64,000 bases of DNA from Conchocele bisecta (Eukaryota; Mollusca; Bivalvia; Lucinida; Thyasiridae), in NCBI GenBank assembly GCA_029237695.1, contig CM055273.1, positions 56,843,968-56,907,967 on the forward strand, read 5' to 3'. Shown one piece after another: positions 13,901 to 23,569 of the stretch. The notes below the pieces were generated by a model. The model did no database searches and was not told the origin of the DNA. It was given only the letters and a program-made list of their open reading frames with translations. The first letter of the stretch is position 1, and every line of letters starts with the position of its first letter. The position numbers were made by a program, and so were the translations under genes.

Positions 13901-16900
13901 TGGAAAAACTTTAACCGGACACACGGACGTACGGACGGATGTATGCCAAAATGCCGACTATATCGCGCTATCCGCAAGCGGGCGCAACAATGATGATAAA
14001 CACCCATGTAAACTATCAAGGTAATGGGTGAAGCAGTTGCAAACAAGAAACGAGGCAAAGCCACGAAGGCCAGGTTTTTTCCAAGCATGGACACTTGGAT
14101 AACATAATTATACCCACTTTTTGTAGACTAGATAGCCGTGGCCTGCATGTCGTGCCTTGGGGCGAGGCATGGACACTAAAAAAATAGATATAGTAGATGG
14201 AAAAACTTTAACGAAAAAACTTTAACCGGACACACGGACGTACGTATGCCAAAATGCCGACGATATCGCGCTTTCCGCAAGCGGGTGCGACAATGATGAT
14301 AAACACCCATGTGAAGTATCAAGGTAATGGGTGAAGCAGTTGCAGAGATAGTACACGAAAAAACTTTAACAAATAAATTCAAAGTAATTTGACCTTGACA
14401 TTGCGCACAGGGGCCGCACGGTTGGGGGTTAGAGTGAAAATATGGACGATGATAAACACCCATGTGAAGTTTCAAGGTAATGGGCGAAGCAGTTGCAGAG
14501 ATATAGTATAACAAAAAAGTTTTAACCAAAAAATTTAACCAGACGTACGTTAAAAAGTTAACGTTGAAAATGGCTAAGTCAATTACGTAGAAATAATAGG
14601 TGAAGGTAAAAAAATGGTCACATGTTGGATATTTATATGTGGTAGGCACCCCTTGGTTATGAAGCTGTGAAAGTTTGGTGGTCCTAGGTGGTACAGTACC
14701 AAAGAAATGGACTTAAACACGAAAACTTAACATTGTAAAGGCGAAAACTTAACATTGAAAATGGCTAAGTCGACTACGCGGAAAAAATGGGTCAAGTTAA
14801 AAAAAAAGTAACATGTTGGATAGTGATTTGTGGTGGGCACCCCTTGATTATGAAGCTGTGAAAGTTTGGTGGTCCTAGGTGGTACAGTAACAAAGAAATG
14901 GACTAAAACACGAAAACTTAACATTGATTGTGGACGCCGCCCGCCCGCCGCCCGGCTTTCGCCAATCCAATAGCCTGGATTTTTTTTCAAAAAACCTGGC
15001 TAAAAAGGTAACATGTGTCATATGTGGTGGGCACCCCTTGGTTATGAAGCTGTGAAAGTTTGTTGGTCCTATGTGTTACAGTAACAAAGAAATGGATTCA
15101 AACACTTGACTTGACATTGATTGTGGATGCCGCCCGCCCGCCTGGCTTTCGCCAATCCAATAGCCTGGATAGAGTTTGACCTTGACCCTGGAGCCCGGAA
15201 TTTTTTTTAATAGTCCTATATTCATCTACATATCATAATAAAGGTATGTATAAAGTTTGATGACTGTAGCTGATAAGGTGTTGAAGTAATGACCGTAACA
15301 CGAAAACTTAACATTGAATGATGACGCCGACTCCGGGAAAGCAAAACCTATGTCTCGCTTTCCGCTTCGCGGGCGAGACAAAAAACGGCGAACAGCATAC
15401 TAGATCAGCATATCAAAATTGGTACGAAAGTTGAAGCAATACTATCCAGTGATATTATGAAAGGTTAGTTTCTTTGTTGAAATATTGATTTAGTAAGTAA
15501 GACCGCTATTTCATCACCAGCGTCTAACGGTTTTACACATTTTGACATATTCTGAATAATTTTTAACCAAACATTCGGAATGTGATAAACTTATGACACA
15601 GTAGAGCGTTTAATCAGCTGGTTAAGTCCAAATTCAACATACATGTAGTTTATTTTGACACTAGGCAAAATTTAACGGGAATTGCGCATTAGCCGAAGCG
15701 CAGAATTAGCCGAAATTACAGTAAATATCCTCATTTTCCAATACATCTTCATTTAATGACATTAATATTTGTGATTTGAGAACTATTGACAGTTGCATCA
15801 CGGAATTCGCATCAAATGCTGCTTTGAGTCAAGACAAAAAGCCACGGAAAAATTAGAACACACGCAGTTGGGACAGTGTCTACAGTAGCGTAACCATTTG
15901 TCGGGATTACCCCCGCGTCGGGAATTTTCGTAAACCGCATTTGTCTCTAATCGCGGAAACTTTCACGGTCAGTTTCCCAGACATTTTTTGCAGTAGACAC
16001 CTATGTGTCAAATGGAGAAAAATATTCCACATCACCCTTTTCTATGTAAGGTTTTAATCAAAATTGTTAGAATACCTTCAAAATGTTGTAGTTCAGCTAT
16101 TCCCACTTTTGTCCACTCATAAACACCATTATTGAAAAAGATTTAATGCATGGTTCTGTCAGTCTCCATCACTGGATTATTTAGCCATTTTGAGCAGTCA
16201 ATGTCATGTAAACACAGACTGGTAGCTGTCAAATTACCAGAATAGAGCTTCTCATTATACTGAGGGGTCTTATATGAAAAACAAGAAAAAACTAACACAG
16301 AATTATATTTGATTACACAGATGTAGATATAAACTCAGTGTTTTTAATAGAATTTATTGTTCTGTTGATTATAAAAATGCTCAGAATATTAGTCTACAGT
16401 TTGTAGACTGTTATTATCTTGTTGTTGGTATAAATCCTGCCTGTAGTGTGCACCAGAATGAATACGGTAAAATAGCATGTACCACAAATGAAAATTAAAC
16501 GTGATCTGAAAGCATCTTGCATTATGATTATTAGCCTTGTGATAATATTATTGTCATTTATGACTGGCAAAGGAAATGGTGGAAAATTGTTTACTGTACA
16601 CACCTCTGATAATTTAGATAACCATTTTTTACTCTGACCCGATGGTGCGCCACACTACAGGATGAGAATAACCCAACAACATAAATCCAGAGTCTAAGGT
16701 CACAGTCTATTTTCTACAAGCGCCTGGATGATAAGTTAGCAAAATGGACGACATGGAAACAAGCAGGACTTTTTAGATAAATCTGGTTTCACAGCACTTT
16801 TACGATAAATTTATTGTTTTAAAAAGTTTTGAATAATTGTTTTTGTATGCGTATAGCTCTAGTAACTGGCCAGCGAAGGCTTATTATCCAGAACCTAGGT

Positions 16901-17700
16901 ATATCCACTGTAGTCCCTATTCTCATGGATCCGTGCCCCTAAGCACTTAAATTTATATTGTGTGTCATATTCTGATTAATTCCTGAAAATGTATACATCA
17001 ACATAAAGTTCAAACACTCGACTATGAGTGCACATAAGGAATTCGACAAAATTGTTGTTTATGCAAGTCAAAGAGTCCCTAGAAATAACCCACCCAAGTT
17101 GCCTAAATGATTTTGAAACTTCTCATCAGGTTCGTGCTCTATAACTTTTTGCACATTTGATTGACATTCCTTGATCACTCATAACAATAAAGAAGTGTCT
17201 ACCTAGATGCATCAAATTTAAATATGGTGAAGTCCAGATTCACATAGAAATCAACATATATCACATTTTATGCATCATTTGCGAACAGACCCTCTTCAGA
17301 TTAAGGAAGTATGTAGAAAAATTACAAAATAGGTGGTAAATCACAATTGTATGTAACTGTAACTTAGAAAACCGTGGGAAACAACTTAAAATACATTTTT
17401 AAAATAATTTTCAATTAACACTATTCTTAGAATATGCTTATTCACTTGTTTTCTAGGGGCACGAATCAACGAGAAGGCACGAATCCATGAGAATTGGGGC
17501 TACTATAAATCAAAAGCGCGAAAACTAATGACACAAATAAAATGTGTCGCTACAAAGCAAGTTATGACAATTCCGAATAAAATGGGCGCCAAAAAGGGTG
17601 AACATCTTGAAGACTGTTCTGCTTACAGAGGACGGATAATCAATTCTTCACTCTCTTCTGATGGGACTTGAGACTCTGGTTTTCTTTTGATACCGGCCAT
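4833..17700 (-). CDS. CPSF3: CPSF3 (CPSF-73), pre-mRNA 3'-end endonuclease, exons 1-6 of a longer gene
   Basis: Nuclear metallo-beta-lactamase/beta-CASP endonuclease of the cleavage and polyadenylation complex and the histone pre-mRNA processing complex. Coding exons read on the minus strand: 17627-17700, 9839-9902, 9136-9233, 8234-8362, 6841-7018 and 4833-4922. All have AG/GT borders and the codon phases join without a break. The pieces carry the zinc-site motifs in family order: LDCGIHPG, the split [21 protein letters not shown] and [13 protein letters not shown]. The rest of the catalytic and beta-CASP region lies left of the window. Intron 1 is 7.7 kb and full of repeats. No frameshift or stop occurs in the 633 coding bases, so the gene looks intact. 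Assignment rests on recognition of a very conserved family. Confidence 0.95.
4959..5339. mobile_element. MITE family A in CPSF3 intron 6 side
   Basis: Termini GTCCAGATAAGC... and ...TTATCTGGAGCCCTG are inverted, with AT-rich interior and central inverted repeat. It is in reverse orientation to the copies at 5480 and 9933 and lies inside the CPSF3 gene, right of exon 6. Confidence 0.75.
5480..5868. mobile_element. MITE family A
   Basis: Begins GGGCTCCAGATAAGG and ends TTATCTGGAGCTCTG. Very similar to 9933-10325. Nonautonomous, no coding capacity, within CPSF3 intron 5. Confidence 0.78.
6155..6350. mobile_element. SINE/MITE family B
   Basis: Contains GTTTAACGGCCTATCAACAG and a later block CCCAAAAATCAGAACGGAAT. 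Related blocks recur near 47935-48140 (reverse orientation) and 51268-51400. The internal GGGTTCGATCC resembles a pol III B-box, so a tRNA-derived SINE is possible. Confidence 0.5.
6841..7018 (-). CDS. CPSF3: CPSF3 coding exon 5
   Basis: 178 bp between acceptor TTGCAG and donor GTAACG. It encodes [20 protein letters not shown] and the motif-3 histidine in [19 protein letters not shown], ending in frame after GVK. Confidence 0.96.
7160..7280. mobile_element. MITE family C, palindromic
   Basis: Palindrome around GACGGCTCGTCACGAGCCGG flanked by GTGCAGATCCTGATGAG and CTCATCTGGATCTACACTG. A reverse-oriented copy lies at 10518-10645. Confidence 0.65.
8107..8191. repeat. Long hairpin, about 32-bp arms
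   Basis: The arm containing TAATACGGCCTTGTTGCGTC pairs with GACGCAACAAGGCCGTATTA across a short loop, with mismatch only near the stem base. It lies in CPSF3 intron 4 on the exon-4 side. Confidence 0.75.
8234..8362 (-). CDS. CPSF3: CPSF3 coding exon 4 (HxHxDH zinc motif)
   Basis: 129 bp between acceptor TTTTAG and donor GTATGC. It opens with [20 protein letters not shown], the signature zinc-binding motif 2 once joined to the histidine from exon 3. It ends [14 protein letters not shown] plus AG of a split serine codon. Confidence 0.96.
8836..9019 (-). mobile_element. tRNA-derived SINE, family D
   Basis: Read on the minus strand it starts GGGATGG..., then a tRNA-like head with A-box-like and B-box-like (GGGTTCAAACCTC) segments, and a body with GTGGTCCCGTCTC. 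A second copy lies at 9628-9823. It is not a functional tRNA gene. Confidence 0.7.
9136..9233 (-). CDS. CPSF3: CPSF3 coding exon 3
   Basis: 98 bp between acceptor TTCCAG and donor GTAAGT. It encodes [20 protein letters not shown] and then [12 protein letters not shown], ending with CA of a split histidine codon. The aspartate of LDCG is the first metallo-beta-lactamase motif. Confidence 0.95.
9245..9495. mobile_element. MITE family E
   Basis: Ends carry GTGGTTATGACTGGAGAAAT and the partly inverted CATTTCTCCTGTCACAGCC. The interior has the inverted core GATCAGCCTGTGCATG / TGCACAGTCTGATC. It abuts CPSF3 exon 3, in intron 2. Confidence 0.65.
9628..9823 (-). mobile_element. tRNA-derived SINE, family D, second copy
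   Basis: Minus-strand head TGGCTTACGGGTTAGAACAG followed by GGGTTCAAACCTCGTC gives A-box and B-box like elements in tRNA spacing. It lies 15 bp left of CPSF3 exon 2, in intron 2. Confidence 0.72.
9839..9902 (-). CDS. CPSF3: CPSF3 coding exon 2
   Basis: 64 bp after acceptor TTTCAG. It encodes [20 protein letters not shown] plus M and ends in frame before donor GTAACG. A family A MITE sits 31 bp upstream of the exon in intron 1. Confidence 0.95.
9933..10325. mobile_element. MITE family A
   Basis: About 390 bp from AGCTCCAGATAAGG to TTTATCTGGAGCCCT, with internal inverted repeat near the ACCAAGATGTGTTTTCATGG block. Same family as 5480-5868. Confidence 0.75.
10518..10645. mobile_element. MITE family C, reverse copy
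   Basis: Starts TTAACCCTTTCAACACCACA and ends near ATCTACACTTTTTGC, the reverse complement of the copy at 7160-7280. Confidence 0.65.
11200..15170. repeat. Mosaic of dispersed and tandem repeats in CPSF3 intron 1
   Basis: Three interleaved families. The first has GGTAATGGG(C/T)GAAGCAGTTG and ends CGCTTTCCGCAAGCGGG(T/C)GCG (11.3-11.7, 13.8-14.5 kb). The second has GGTGGTCCTAGGTGGTACAG and AACACGAAAACTTAACATTG (11.75-11.93, 14.6-15.15 kb). The third is the 460-bp tandem block listed separately. Many open frames here repeat in several places and read repeat sequence, not genes. Confidence 0.8.
11929..13625. repeat. Tandem block, about 460-bp units
   Basis: Opens with CAAGAGGCCCAAATGGGCCT, then three fairly complete units plus a partial one. 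Each has TTGACCCCTAGTTGACCCCT or a variant, TTTCGTCGAAATCGGCCTGG and GTGGCCATCTTGGATGAC. Unit starts lie near 12090, 12615, 13070 and 13515. Units differ by small indels. Confidence 0.8.
15172..15385. repeat. Dispersed repeat family I
   Basis: Starts GAGTTTGACCTTGACCCTGG and ends CTTCGCGGGCGAGACAAAAA. Almost the same sequence lies at 28683-28918, which has a longer GACGCCGACACCGAC run. Confidence 0.75.
15386..16905. other. Intronic stretch without recognised gene
   Basis: AT-rich sequence inside CPSF3 intron 1. I see no exon, clear repeat family or conserved protein fragment. The short open frames have no recognisable motifs. Confidence 0.5.
16911..17513. mobile_element. MITE family J, about 600 bp, intact copy
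   Basis: Left end GTCCCTATTCTCATGGATCC is mirrored by right end ...ATCCATGAGAATTGGGGC, an imperfect terminal inverted repeat of about 25 bp, with TA at both flanks. The interior is shared with copies at 29183-31180 (interrupted) and 30348-30945. It sits about 110 bp left of CPSF3 exon 1. Confidence 0.78.
17627..17700 (-). CDS. CPSF3: CPSF3 coding exon 1
   Basis: Starts ATG at 17700 and encodes a basic/acidic N-terminus ending EELIIRPL. It ends in phase 2 (CT) before the donor GTAAGC. Exon 2 supplies the final T of the leucine codon, giving the family's RPLGAGQEVG sequence across the junction. Confidence 0.92.
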
Positions 17701-17832
17701 GGTTTGTTGTTGTTGTTGTATAATTCAGGCGCTTAATAAATGGTATCCACACGGTTATTTTACTTTATCTTCAACTATTATGACGGTGAACGTATGCCCT
17801 CTGAGAGAGGGGGTATAGCAGTATATATAAAG

Positions 17833-17835
17833 ACA

Positions 17836-17890
<55 letters not shown>

Positions 17891-17946
17891 AGAAGAGAGA
17901 GAGAAGAGAGAGAGAGAGAGAGTGCGCGAGACAGCGAGAGAGCGAA
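17833..17946. repeat. (GA)n microsatellite upstream of CPSF3 start
   Basis: A nearly pure purine GA/GAGG tract beginning about 130 bp upstream of the CPSF3 start codon, polypyrimidine on the coding strand. Its position in the expected promoter or 5' UTR makes a regulatory effect possible. Open frames across it (RERERE) are repeat artefacts. Confidence 0.9.
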
Positions 17947-18049
17947 GGAGACGGAGGAAGAGAGTGGGAGTGTCTAGAAATGTCAAGAAATCATGGCATA
18001 TTCCCTGGTGTGCGTGTTTGTAGACTAGTCTACACCCATACAGTATAGT

Positions 18050-18606
18050 ACTACACTAGTCTACACTTATAGCAAATGGTATTGTAAACACAGGGTTACA
18101 TAAGGTACAGACATATGAAATGTCTACATTGGGTACAAACATACAAAACAGTCTACATGAGGTGCCATCATACAAAATGGGTTCAGTGGCACAGAATAGT
18201 CTACATCATCTACATTAGGTACGTACGATGGGTTACATGGGGCACAATGACATTTAATAGTCTACCGTATATACAATAGGGTACACTAGGGTAGGATAGG
18301 TGACATGGGGTACACGCGCACACAATAGTATACAGCATCTAGATTATGGTGCACTATGTTACATATGGTACAAGGGCACAGCATCCACAATATGGTACAA
18401 TGGGTTACACAGGATATAAGGGCAAACATAGTCTACAGCATCTATATTATGGTAAAATTGGTTACATATGGTACAATGGTACAACATAATCTACAGCATC
18501 TACAATATCATACGCTTTGTTACATAGGGTACATGCGCACAAAATAGTATATACATCATATGCAATATGGTACAATGGGTTATATTAGGTACAAGGGCAC
18601 AACACA
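18050..18606. repeat. Degenerate minisatellite of GGTACA/GTCTACA blocks
   Basis: Repeated blocks such as AGTCTACAGCATCTA, ATGGGTTACATAGGGTACA and GGGCACA recur at roughly 60-70 bp. Units are diverged. No coding potential. Confidence 0.65.
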
Positions 18607-18650
18607 TTGTTTTACTGTGTCAGTGTAATACTGTTTTCTTTAATGCTTAA

Positions 18651-18815
18651 GGTAGTTGTACCCTTCTTGTGGCCCCATGTTACTTTCAATGGAAATCTAA
18701 AAAAAAACTACTAATAAAACAATAGCGACTTACATAAATAAACAATATGATTGTCATCTGTAAGTCTTTATGCAGATACTGCTACCAATAAAAGTGCACA
18801 CACACACACACGCGC

Positions 18816-18852
<37 letters not shown>

Positions 18853-18858
18853 CACACG

Positions 18859-18890
<32 letters not shown>

Positions 18891-19190
18891 CACACGCACA
18901 CACATACACAATATGCAAATAGTAGACACATTTTGATGCAGCACATGTATATTTACGTCACTACACAGGTGTGTAGAAGCCAAATTATACATGTCAAACA
19001 CAAACAAAAATGTGCTTATTATTTTCTAACTAAAGCATATGGTGCGATTTCCTTGCTGGCAGCATTTGTATAAAGACTTATTGAACAAATATGTATGGTT
19101 TACTGTTGTAAGCAGTTATTGGTTTTTTATTAGTTTTTTTATTAGATTTCCATAAACTTTACATGGGGCCACAAGAATGGTACAACAACC
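18651..19190. mobile_element. TTAA-flanked nonautonomous transposon with ~70-bp TIRs
   Basis: Left TIR begins GGTAGTTGTACCCTTCTTGT and right TIR ends ACAAGAATGGTACAACAACC. Similarity continues inward through GTGGCCCCATGT and the GGAAATCTAA block. Both ends are flanked by TTAA (18647-18650 and 19191-19194), the target-duplication pattern of piggyBac and Kolobok elements. The interior has no transposase. Confidence 0.8.
18797..18907. repeat. (CA)n/(CGCA)n microsatellite
   Basis: Alternating CA tract with an interior run of ACGC units, inside the TTAA-flanked transposon. Alternating purine-pyrimidine sequence could adopt Z-DNA. Confidence 0.9.
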
Positions 19191-19194
19191 TTAA

Positions 19195-20075
19195 TGCTAT
19201 CCAATAGACAGACATTGATGTGAAATCGACATATTTAGCTGCCATCTTGGATTTTGGTAAACATTTATCCAAGCAAGTTTTACTATTATCATGAACATTT
19301 AATGTGTACACATTTTAGTTTGTAATGCTGTTTTGAAGTGTTAATTGATGTAATACAATCGACACGATGATTAATTAACGGAGATTGCGATTGTTAGTGG
19401 CCATTTTGGATATATTTACACTGTCCTTATATTCATAATGGAAACGCCCATTCAACGTATTACATTTATATCATAGTACATTGCATTGCATTCACGTACA
19501 CCGCGCGATGTTGTTGAATCGTCAGTAAAGTTTGTTTGACGCCATTAAAATATATGACGTTCATCGTCGTTGCCAAGAACGTCCCGCTATTGACGACAAC
19601 GTTGCTGTTCTATGAATTGCGACAAAATGACGTAAAACAATAATATTCCTAATTTTAACTCCGTATTTTGTTATTTGCATTTCTGTTTAAAATTTAAACA
19701 GACCAACTGTTTTTCTTACGACAGTAAACGCAACGGCTCATGGTTTTATTCCTTAAATATTCTCAAGCAATACATATTTATTGAAGTATCATAAGCTTGT
19801 ATTTCACTTCTAAAATATAATTCAATACGAATTAATAAGCCAATAATTGCAATTGGTGAATTAAAATATATTTATGTATGGTTTAGTGTGGTGGGGTAAG
19901 GTAGTGGTGTATTGGTGGCCATCTTGGATTTTGGCGGCAAATTTGGATAAAAATCTTCGAGTTTGATTGCATGTAAATCACAAATACCGGTTGAAATATG
20001 TTCAGTACGTTTCACAATGTGTATATGAGACTTTGCGGCAATTTACTTTGATATTGGCAAAACAGCCCTTTTATG
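19195..20075. other. AT-rich intergenic stretch
   Basis: No gene recognised. Several short CCATCTTGGATTTTGG-like blocks (near 19245 and 19920) belong to the dispersed repeats of this genome. It ends where the L1-like element begins. Confidence 0.5.
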
Positions 20076-20460
20076 AAATACAAAATATTTCTCGAACATG
20101 GAGAAAAAAACGATCAGAAGAACGAACAATTAAACAGCTAAACATACAGAATAACATCGAAACAGACCATGCAAATATCTTGAATCATGTTAAAGATTAT
20201 TACGAAGGGTTATATAGCGAAGACTGACAGAAACATACAAAATCCATCGTCAAATTGCGCACGACAACAATACATTAGATAAATTGCTGAATGGGTGGAC
20301 GGTGCTGAAAAAAATACAAAATATTTCTCGAACATGGAGAAAAAAACGATCAGAAGAACGAACAATTAAACAGCTAAACATACAGAATAACATCGAAACA
20401 GACCATGCAAATATCTTGAATCATGTTAAAGATTATTACGAAGGGTTATATAACGAGGAC
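20076..20460 (+). repeat. Duplicated 5' end of the L1-like element
   Basis: About 147 bp starting AAATACAAAATATTTCTCG (20076-20226) is repeated at 20312-20460 with few differences (TATAGCGAAGAC versus TATAACGAGGAC). The 85-bp spacer also looks derived from the ORF. This implies a rearranged 5' end or two truncated copies joined. Confidence 0.8.
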
Positions 20461-21419
20461 TTAAATTTAGATAATGACGATAACAGTTTCATTAACACGA
20501 CAGAACATAAACTAAATGATGCTGAAAAACAATCATGTGATGGTATAATAAATGATTACGAATGTCAATTAGCCTTAAAGGAAATGAAAAACATGAAAAG
20601 TCCTGGATCCGATGGTTTAACAGCAGAATTTTATAAACTTTACTGGAGTGATATAAAGGATTATTATATAAAGTCGATAAATTACTCATATGAAAATGGA
20701 AGGAACTCTTAACGAACTTCAAAAACAAGGCATAATTACTCTACTACCAAAAAAAGATAAAAATACGCTCTTTATTGAAAACTGGAGACCAATATCACTT
20801 TTAAACGTTGACTATAAAATTGCAACAAAAGTAATAGCTAACAGAATCAAGAAAGTATTAAACACCCTAATAAATGTTAACCAGACAGGGTTCATTAAAG
20901 GAAGATATATTGGAGAAAATGTACGAACCCTTATGGAAATAATTGATGACACAAATGAAAACAATAAAACAGGAATGATATTTTTTGCAGACTTTCAAAA
21001 AGCTTTCGATAGTCTAAGCCATAAATTTATAATTAAATGTCTACAGCATCTCAACTTTGGCAACTCACTAATTCATGGATAACTCTATTTTACAAAGACG
21101 CTAAAAGTTGTATCACAAATAACGGTCATCTATCCAATTTCTTTAACGTTAAAAAGGGCGTCAGACAAGGCTGTCCTTTATCAGCATATATTTTCATACT
21201 ATGCATAGAACTATTGTCACGTAAAATTAACAGTAACACAAATATTAAAGGTCAAACTCTTGGTGGGGAGGAAATAAATAACAAACACTTTTTGCAGATG
21301 ATGCAAGCTTTACACTTGATGGCACGAACAATCGTTCAAAGAACTTGTTAGAACTCTAGAACAATTTGCAAATATATCTGGGTTTAAATTAAACAAAGGA
21401 AAAATGTACTATTTTAAAA

Positions 21420-22925
21420 TTGGGAACAACTAGATATAACACAAATAAATGGTGCAACAATAACTTATATACATGGTCCAATGAACAAGCCTCAACTCTA
21501 GGAATAACTTTTACAAACGATAAAACAAAACTGCAACTACTAAATCTAACACCCAAAATTAAGTCATTCCAGAACTGCCTAAGTAGTTGGAAAAAATGGA
21601 ACCTAACACTAATAGGAAAAATAGCAGTATTAAAAACGTTTGCATTCCCTAAACTGGTATATCCGCTGACAGTACTAGAAAATCCATCTGATGAAATCAT
21701 TAAAGAGATAAATAAATATATGTTTGACTTTCATTGGGATGGAAAACCTGATAAAATATGTAGAAAAACAATTATTCAAAACTACGAAAATTGTGGATTA
21801 AAAATGATAAATATTCAAGCTTTTTTGCATTCATTAAAAGCATCTTGGATAAAAAGATTAAAGGGATCACAGAATCAATGGAAAACAGCTTATAACAATG
21901 AATTGAACAAGTATGGTGGTGATTTACTTTTCAAGTGTAATTTTAATCAAGTTGATGCAAAACAGATAATAAAAAGGTATACTTTTTTAGTTGAGATTAT
22001 TACAACGAGGAGTAAAATTAACTTTAAACATATACACCCTGTCATATCAAATGAAATATTATGGTATAACACCAACATCAAACAAAGCAATACATTATTT
22101 TATAAAGATTGGCACGATAAAGTTATAATGTTTATAAAAAATATTTACGATTACAGAACAAAAAACTTCTATACATTTCATGAACTAAAGAATTTGTACA
22201 ATTTAAGCAATGGAGATTTCCTAAAGTACTATACATTAATAGGTAATATTAAAGATGCATGGAAAGAAACATTTAAAACAGAAAATATTGACATTGGCAC
22301 ACCTGAAAATAAAATGGCCAATAAGATGTTATATGACATACAAATCAATACAATGCGATTAACTATATTAAAACACACTGTCAAATTGGAAAATGAATTA
22401 AATATTCAAAATATTAAATGGAAGAAAATATTTATCTCACCTATCAAAAATACTATAAGCACAAAACTAAGAGCATTCCAGTACAAATACCTAATGAGAA
22501 TAATACCAAATAACTCCTTCCTATTTGTATGTAACTTGAAACCATCAAACTTGTGTGAATTTTGTAATATGAATGTAGATTCAAATAAACATATGTTTTG
22601 GGAATGTCAAACTATCCAAACTTTTTGGTCGGAAATAGATGAATTATTGAAATCGAAACTAAATTACAATGCACATCTAAATTACGAACACATATCATTT
22701 TGTAATATTAACGTAGTATCTAAACAAAGGTCGGTTCTAATTAATTTCATTATCCTTCTAGCAAAATATTTTATATTCAAATGTAAATGTTGCTCAACAC
22801 TGCCAACACTAAACTCATTCAATATGTATCTACAGAAAACAATCTTAATTGAAGAGATAATTGCGACAATGAAAGATAAACTGTTGCAATTTAATACAAA
22901 CTGGAATGATTTTCACTTCAACTAA
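21420..22925 (+). pseudogene. L1-like ORF2 C-terminal part, 501-codon open segment
   Basis: The longest intact stretch of the element. It begins within the RT thumb region (GITFTNDKTKL), continues through SSWKKWNLTLIGKIAVLKTF and NYENCGLKMINIQAFLHSLK, and ends with the Cys/His segment C-x2-C-x8-H-x4-C. The catalytic Asp boxes lie upstream in other frames, so this is a fragment of a dead reverse transcriptase. Its openness suggests modest age. Confidence 0.8.
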
Positions 22926-23235
22926 CAAAACGTATACCAAAGTACCCACACATAGATATATATATACTAGTAATGCCAAAAACGTTCTCTCTTTTTGTTG
23001 TTGCATTAACCAAGACCCAAACCCCCGCACCCATGTATACCCACAACACCCATACACATTATCATACAAAAACTTGTTGTTACATGTCACATATACTAAG
23101 ACAAAGAAAATGTTTTTACCTCTATCAATTGTTCAATCATTTTGTACACATAAATTGTAAAATTGTGTATGCACATGTATGTATTATATGTAACAAAGAG
23201 AATAAAAAATTGAAATACTAAAAAAATAAACATTA

Positions 23236-23365
23236 CCAAATGATTATATCAGGCAGGCACTCGTAATTTTTAGAACTTAGAACTGGTGGAATAGTGACAC
23301 GATTATACACTTATTTAATTCCTATAAAGAACATATTGTGCCTACTGAGTGGGCATGTACCTTTA
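23236..23365. repeat. Dispersed repeat family K
   Basis: Reverse complement of a block present twice in the modular array (about 37304-37420 and 38245-38365), with shared landmarks GGAATAGTGACA and TGGGCATGTACCTTTAA. Confidence 0.7.
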
Positions 23366-23398
23366 ATGTCTAATAACGTTTAATGTAATAATTTAGTA

Positions 23399-23522
23399 AC
23401 TTTTTAATGTCTAATAAGAACATATTAGACATTACAAGTTAGTAGTATTATTAACTGTTAATGTCTAATAATTTTTTATCTTTCGGAACTTTCGGCCTAC
23501 TGAATGCACCTGTGTATTGCTG
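23399..23522. repeat. Left flank repeat of minisatellite region
   Basis: ACTTTTTAATGTCTAATAAG through ACTTTCGGCCTACTGAATGC and CACCTGTGTAT. A near copy lies at 25088-25216 in the same orientation, so the 23.5-25.1 kb segment is bracketed by roughly 125-bp direct repeats. Confidence 0.7.
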
Positions 23523-23569
23523 TACTGCTTGCTTGACCTTGAACATTGAGTTAAAGTGTAGGCGATCGG

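Larger units (their letters stand above)
20076..23230 (+). mobile_element. 5'-truncated L1-like non-LTR retrotransposon
   Basis: Reverse-transcriptase remnant on the plus strand. Landmarks are KEMKNMKSPGSDGLTAEFYK (about 20.6 kb), the NWRPISLLNVDYKIATKVIA box (20.8 kb), FADFQKAFDSLSHKF, VRQGCPLSAYIFILCIELL and an FADD catalytic box near 21.29 kb, then a long C-terminal segment with a CCHC-like end (LCEFCNMNVDSNKHMFWEC). The endonuclease domain is absent. The frame changes at least three times, so it cannot encode the enzyme as it stands. The 3' end is A-rich with AATAAAAAATTG. Box order and length suit the L1 superfamily; clade not assigned. Confidence 0.85.

Noticed and set aside
17740..18048. 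Open frames rich in RE or SL repeats
   Set aside because: They read the (GA)n microsatellite on either strand.
18751..19007. Open frames rich in TH or CV repeats
   Set aside because: They read the CA/CGCA microsatellite.
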